From: Gammaproteobacteria bacterium
Lineage (GTDB): Bacteria > Pseudomonadota > Gammaproteobacteria > Thiohalospirales > Thiohalospiraceae
Direction of reading: 5' to 3'
DNA: 43,195 bases
Assembly: GCA_014762495.1 (NCBI GenBank)
Contig: JABURT010000092.1
Coordinates: 1 to 43,195, forward strand
Positions 41,208 through 43,195 of this stretch are shown piece by piece (positions within the stretch are counted from its first letter, which is position 1; every line of letters starts with the position of its first letter). The notes beneath the pieces were generated by a model. The model made no database searches and was not told the origin of the DNA. It saw only the letters and a program-made list of their open reading frames with translations. The translations under genes and the position numbers were made by a program.

Positions 41208-42065
41208 CTAGAAATAATCCTTCCCACTTTCCATCAATTGCTGCGCCCGTTGTTGAGCCAGGGTATTGGTCAGGGTCAGCCCCTTTACATTCGGGTCGCC
41301 CTCAATGACCTCCTTTAGCAGGCGGTCGTGCAAGGCCTGGTTGAACACCAGACGGGCATAATTTTCGGCATACAGGACCTTGGCCATCATATCCTTGCCC
41401 CCTGACAGTTCGAGGGCGGTCTCGAAGTGTGACTTACCGCGTTCCGGTTTGCCTCCAAGGGATGGTGGGATCTGACTGCGCATGACACCGAGATAGAGAT
41501 GCGGCTGGCCGTTCTCGTACAGCGGTTTGAGTTCGATCACCTTCTCCAGCAGGGCCTCCACTTTAGGCAGGTCGGCGATGTTTTTCCAGTCACCGGGATT
41601 GGCCTGGATCATCCCGGCCCAGGCGCTGGCATAGGCATACAGTACCGGCACGTCGGATTTATCGGCGGCCTCCAACGCCCTGGGGTAATCGCGAAAGGGC
41701 TTGGTCTCGGCGGCACAGACCTTGGGGAGGCGCTCACACAGGGCGAGACGGGCGTAGTCACGGGCCTTGCCGGCCATATGCCGGCTGCGTGCCCGATCGT
41801 TAGAGAAAATACTGGCATAGGCGCCGTTGAGTTTGGCACCTGCAATGAGAAGCCCCTCGCTCTTGGGATTGTCCATGATGAGACCATCGATGAGAAGCAG
41901 GTAGGCGGGGGCGCCATCGCGGACCAGGGTCGGGTCATCCTGGTTGAGGATGGCGTTGGAGAGGGTATTGGACATGCTCTTGGAGATCATGCTCATGCAG
42001 CCGCTGCTTAGCATTAGCATCGCGGACAGTAGTATCAACAGGGAATGGCGACGTGGCTCAAACAC
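41208..42065 (-). CDS. tatT: TRAP-associated lipoprotein TatT
   Basis: This 285-residue protein is a TatT-type TRAP component: a lipoprotein signal (LSSGC, Cys23) and then a TPR-like helical array. DGAPAYLLLIDGLIMDNPKSEGLLIAGAKLNGAYASIF is the family start; VLYAYASAWAGMIQ and QPHLYLGVMRS come later. TatT forms trimers that bind TRAP substrate-binding proteins and carry hydrophobic ligands in known systems. GTG 42065 has GGAG 7 nt upstream; TTG 42086 is possible but less likely. It starts the TRAP operon. Confidence 0.85.
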   Translation of the reverse strand: MFEPRRHSLLILLSAMLMLSSGCMSMISKSMSNTLSNAILNQDDPTLVRDGAPAYLLLIDGLIMDNPKSEGLLIAGAKLNGAYASIFSNDRARSRHMAGKARDYARLALCERLPKVCAAETKPFRDYPRALEAADKSDVPVLYAYASAWAGMIQANPGDWKNIADLPKVEALLEKVIELKPLYENGQPHLYLGVMRSQIPPSLGGKPERGKSHFETALELSGGKDMMAKVLYAENYARLVFNQALHDRLLKEVIEGDPNVKGLTLTNTLAQQRAQQLMESGKDYF

Positions 42066-42123
42066 GACTCGGCTCCGGCTATACAAATGGGCTTAGTGTA
42101 TCACGAAACCATGAAATGCCGGT

Positions 42124-43195
42124 CTAGCGCCCCAGTTGCTTGAGCAAGTCCTCGGCCCCTTTCTGCAGCTGGTCCTTGACCTGTTGCTCGGCCTTGCGTT
42201 TCTCTGCATCCACCTGTTTCTGGTAGGCATCGATCTGGTTTTGCAGGGCGACCTGTTGTTGCTGCAAGCGCGTTTCGGCCTCGGCCAGCTGACCCTCGAT
42301 GTCCTGGCGTAACGCCGCGACCTGTTGACGGGCCTCGGCGATGGGTTTGGCGGTGGCCGCCTCGATGCGCTGATTGAGATCCTCTCGATAGGCCTTGATG
42401 CGGCGGTCAAAGGCCTTCTGGATCTGGGTGTTGAGACGGCGGTCGAGATCGGAGCTGATCTTGAGACCCGGCTGACCCAGCGTCCCCGTTACCCGGGCGT
42501 CGATATTGAAATCCTTGACCTCGTTAAATGATTCCACCATGACGCGCTGGAACTCACCGCTGCCGGCCTCGTTGTCGTATACGATGTCGCGAATGTGCAT
42601 ATTCATGTCGCCGTCGAGCTTGCCGTTGATGCGACTGAGATTGAAACGGGTGTCGCTCAGTGCCGAGTCCATGCGCAGGCGCAGGCCCGGGGCCTGGGTC
42701 AGGTCGGTTTCGGAGACCTTGTAGGCATCAATGGCGAGATCGAGGCGTTCCACCCGTTGCTGCGGATTGACGTGGTCGAAGCGCCCGGTCAAGAGCAGGG
42801 ATTGCATGCCGCGCATGTCACGACCACTGAATTTGAGGGTGGCGGGCCGACCGATGATTTCGGGCTGGTGGGTAACGTCAAGCACCACGCCATCGAAGTC
42901 GCCCTTGGCGGTGCTGACCGAGGCCTGTATCTGCCTGATATGAAAATCCGGGCGTGGATGGTACTCGGTGAAGGTGATATCGACGCCCTCCAGACGTTCG
43001 GGTTCGGGCTCTGACTCCTCGCCGGCCAGATAAGGCGCCAGTTTTTCGTACCAATACAGGCCCTGGCGTGTCCATTTGGCGGCCTTGGGTCCAAACAGCA
43101 GTTCGCTCATATTACCGATCCCCTGGGAACTGGGGGCGTACTTGTTGGCCAGGTGTTCCTTGTCCTGGGCCGGTGCCTTGAGCAGGGCGTTGTAC
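42124..43195 (-). CDS. C-terminal part of a TIGR03545-type membrane protein
   Basis: The frame is open through the right edge: codons before the ATG at 43110 read in frame (...KYAPSSQGIGNM), so that ATG is internal and the N-terminal half lies outside. The visible part has a beta-rich AsmA/AIDA-like region (FTEYHPRPDFHIRQIQASVSTAKGDFDGVVLDV), then a long coiled coil rich in Gln, Glu, Arg and Ala (AEARQQVAALRQDIEGQLAEAETRLQQQQ). This matches the TIGR03545 family of gammaproteobacteria, whose role is unknown. It lies 58 nt upstream of tatT on the same strand. Confidence 0.78.
   Translation of the reverse strand, partial: YNALLKAPAQDKEHLANKYAPSSQGIGNMSELLFGPKAAKWTRQGLYWYEKLAPYLAGEESEPEPERLEGVDITFTEYHPRPDFHIRQIQASVSTAKGDFDGVVLDVTHQPEIIGRPATLKFSGRDMRGMQSLLLTGRFDHVNPQQRVERLDLAIDAYKVSETDLTQAPGLRLRMDSALSDTRFNLSRINGKLDGDMNMHIRDIVYDNEAGSGEFQRVMVESFNEVKDFNIDARVTGTLGQPGLKISSDLDRRLNTQIQKAFDRRIKAYREDLNQRIEAATAKPIAEARQQVAALRQDIEGQLAEAETRLQQQQVALQNQIDAYQKQVDAEKRKAEQQVKDQLQKGAEDLLKQLGR

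Noticed and set aside
1-43195. tRNA or rRNA genes, CRISPR arrays, insertion sequences or prophage genes
   Set aside because: No cloverleaf or rRNA motif, no regularly spaced repeats and no transposase, integrase or phage structural proteins were seen.

Overview
The window reads as chromosomal DNA of a gammaproteobacterium. The assignment rests on family content: RsuA, SlyX, SlyD, a YecA/UPF0149 protein, ZapE, DUF3549, DUF3579, YjgN and a TRAP transporter with a TatT lipoprotein. A DsrC/TusE-type sulfur carrier and a DUF302 protein near the left end, a di-heme peroxidase and many thioredoxin-like proteins fit a sulfur-oxidising, Chromatiales-like lineage, but the genus cannot be fixed from the sequence. 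I see no tRNA, rRNA, IS element, prophage, CRISPR array or obvious break in base composition, so this looks like core genome. About 50 protein genes are called; the first and last run off the window edges.

Left part (1-10.5 kb): a gene tail (possibly BatD), a gene-poor stretch holding a 24-codon hydrophobic peptide with a strong ribosome site, then tusE/dsrC and a DUF302 gene, each closed by a clear terminator. Next come a divergent HD-GYP / degenerate-GGDEF pair, rsuA overlapping the GGDEF gene, an unknown 367-residue protein, a di-heme peroxidase lipoprotein behind a strong promoter overlapped by tandem Fur half-sites, a YjgN + M48 protease pair, and a thiopurine methyltransferase.

Middle (10.5-24.5 kb): a metallo-beta-lactamase-fold lipoprotein, an amidohydrolase lipoprotein and a YhcH protein. 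A plus-strand run follows: a DAO-family FAD enzyme and a YtqB/MnmM-type methyltransferase 1 nt apart, then an NMT1-like protein, DUF1992 and an FGE-fold protein without the usual cysteines. Two similar orphan histidine kinases flank a small unknown gene. Then come a thioredoxin-like protein facing a dead-hydrolase/thioredoxin fusion, TrmO and a DsbA/FrnE oxidoreductase.

Right part (24.5-43.2 kb): DUF3579, a MazG-like pyrophosphohydrolase, GNAT, SlyD, DNA polymerase IV, DUF2797, SlyX, a helical unknown, YecA, a lytic-transglycosylase lipoprotein, ZapE, an unknown, a membrane-anchored RRM protein, the ABC-F protein YheS with a signal peptidase I, a DUF4402 secreted protein and a single-gene unit with a structured leader. 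From about 42.1 kb leftwards a tight minus-strand run encodes TatT, DctP, DctQ, DctM, DUF3549 and an unknown protein, preceded by the C-terminal part of a TIGR03545-type protein.

Main points of interest: the DAO + MnmM pair as a possible unfused counterpart of MnmC for tRNA U34 modification; the membrane-anchored RRM protein; the Fur-type control of the peroxidase; the hydrolase/thioredoxin fusion; and several structured leaders and palindromes. RNA modification recurs (RsuA, TrmO, MnmM), as do periplasmic thiol-redox proteins.
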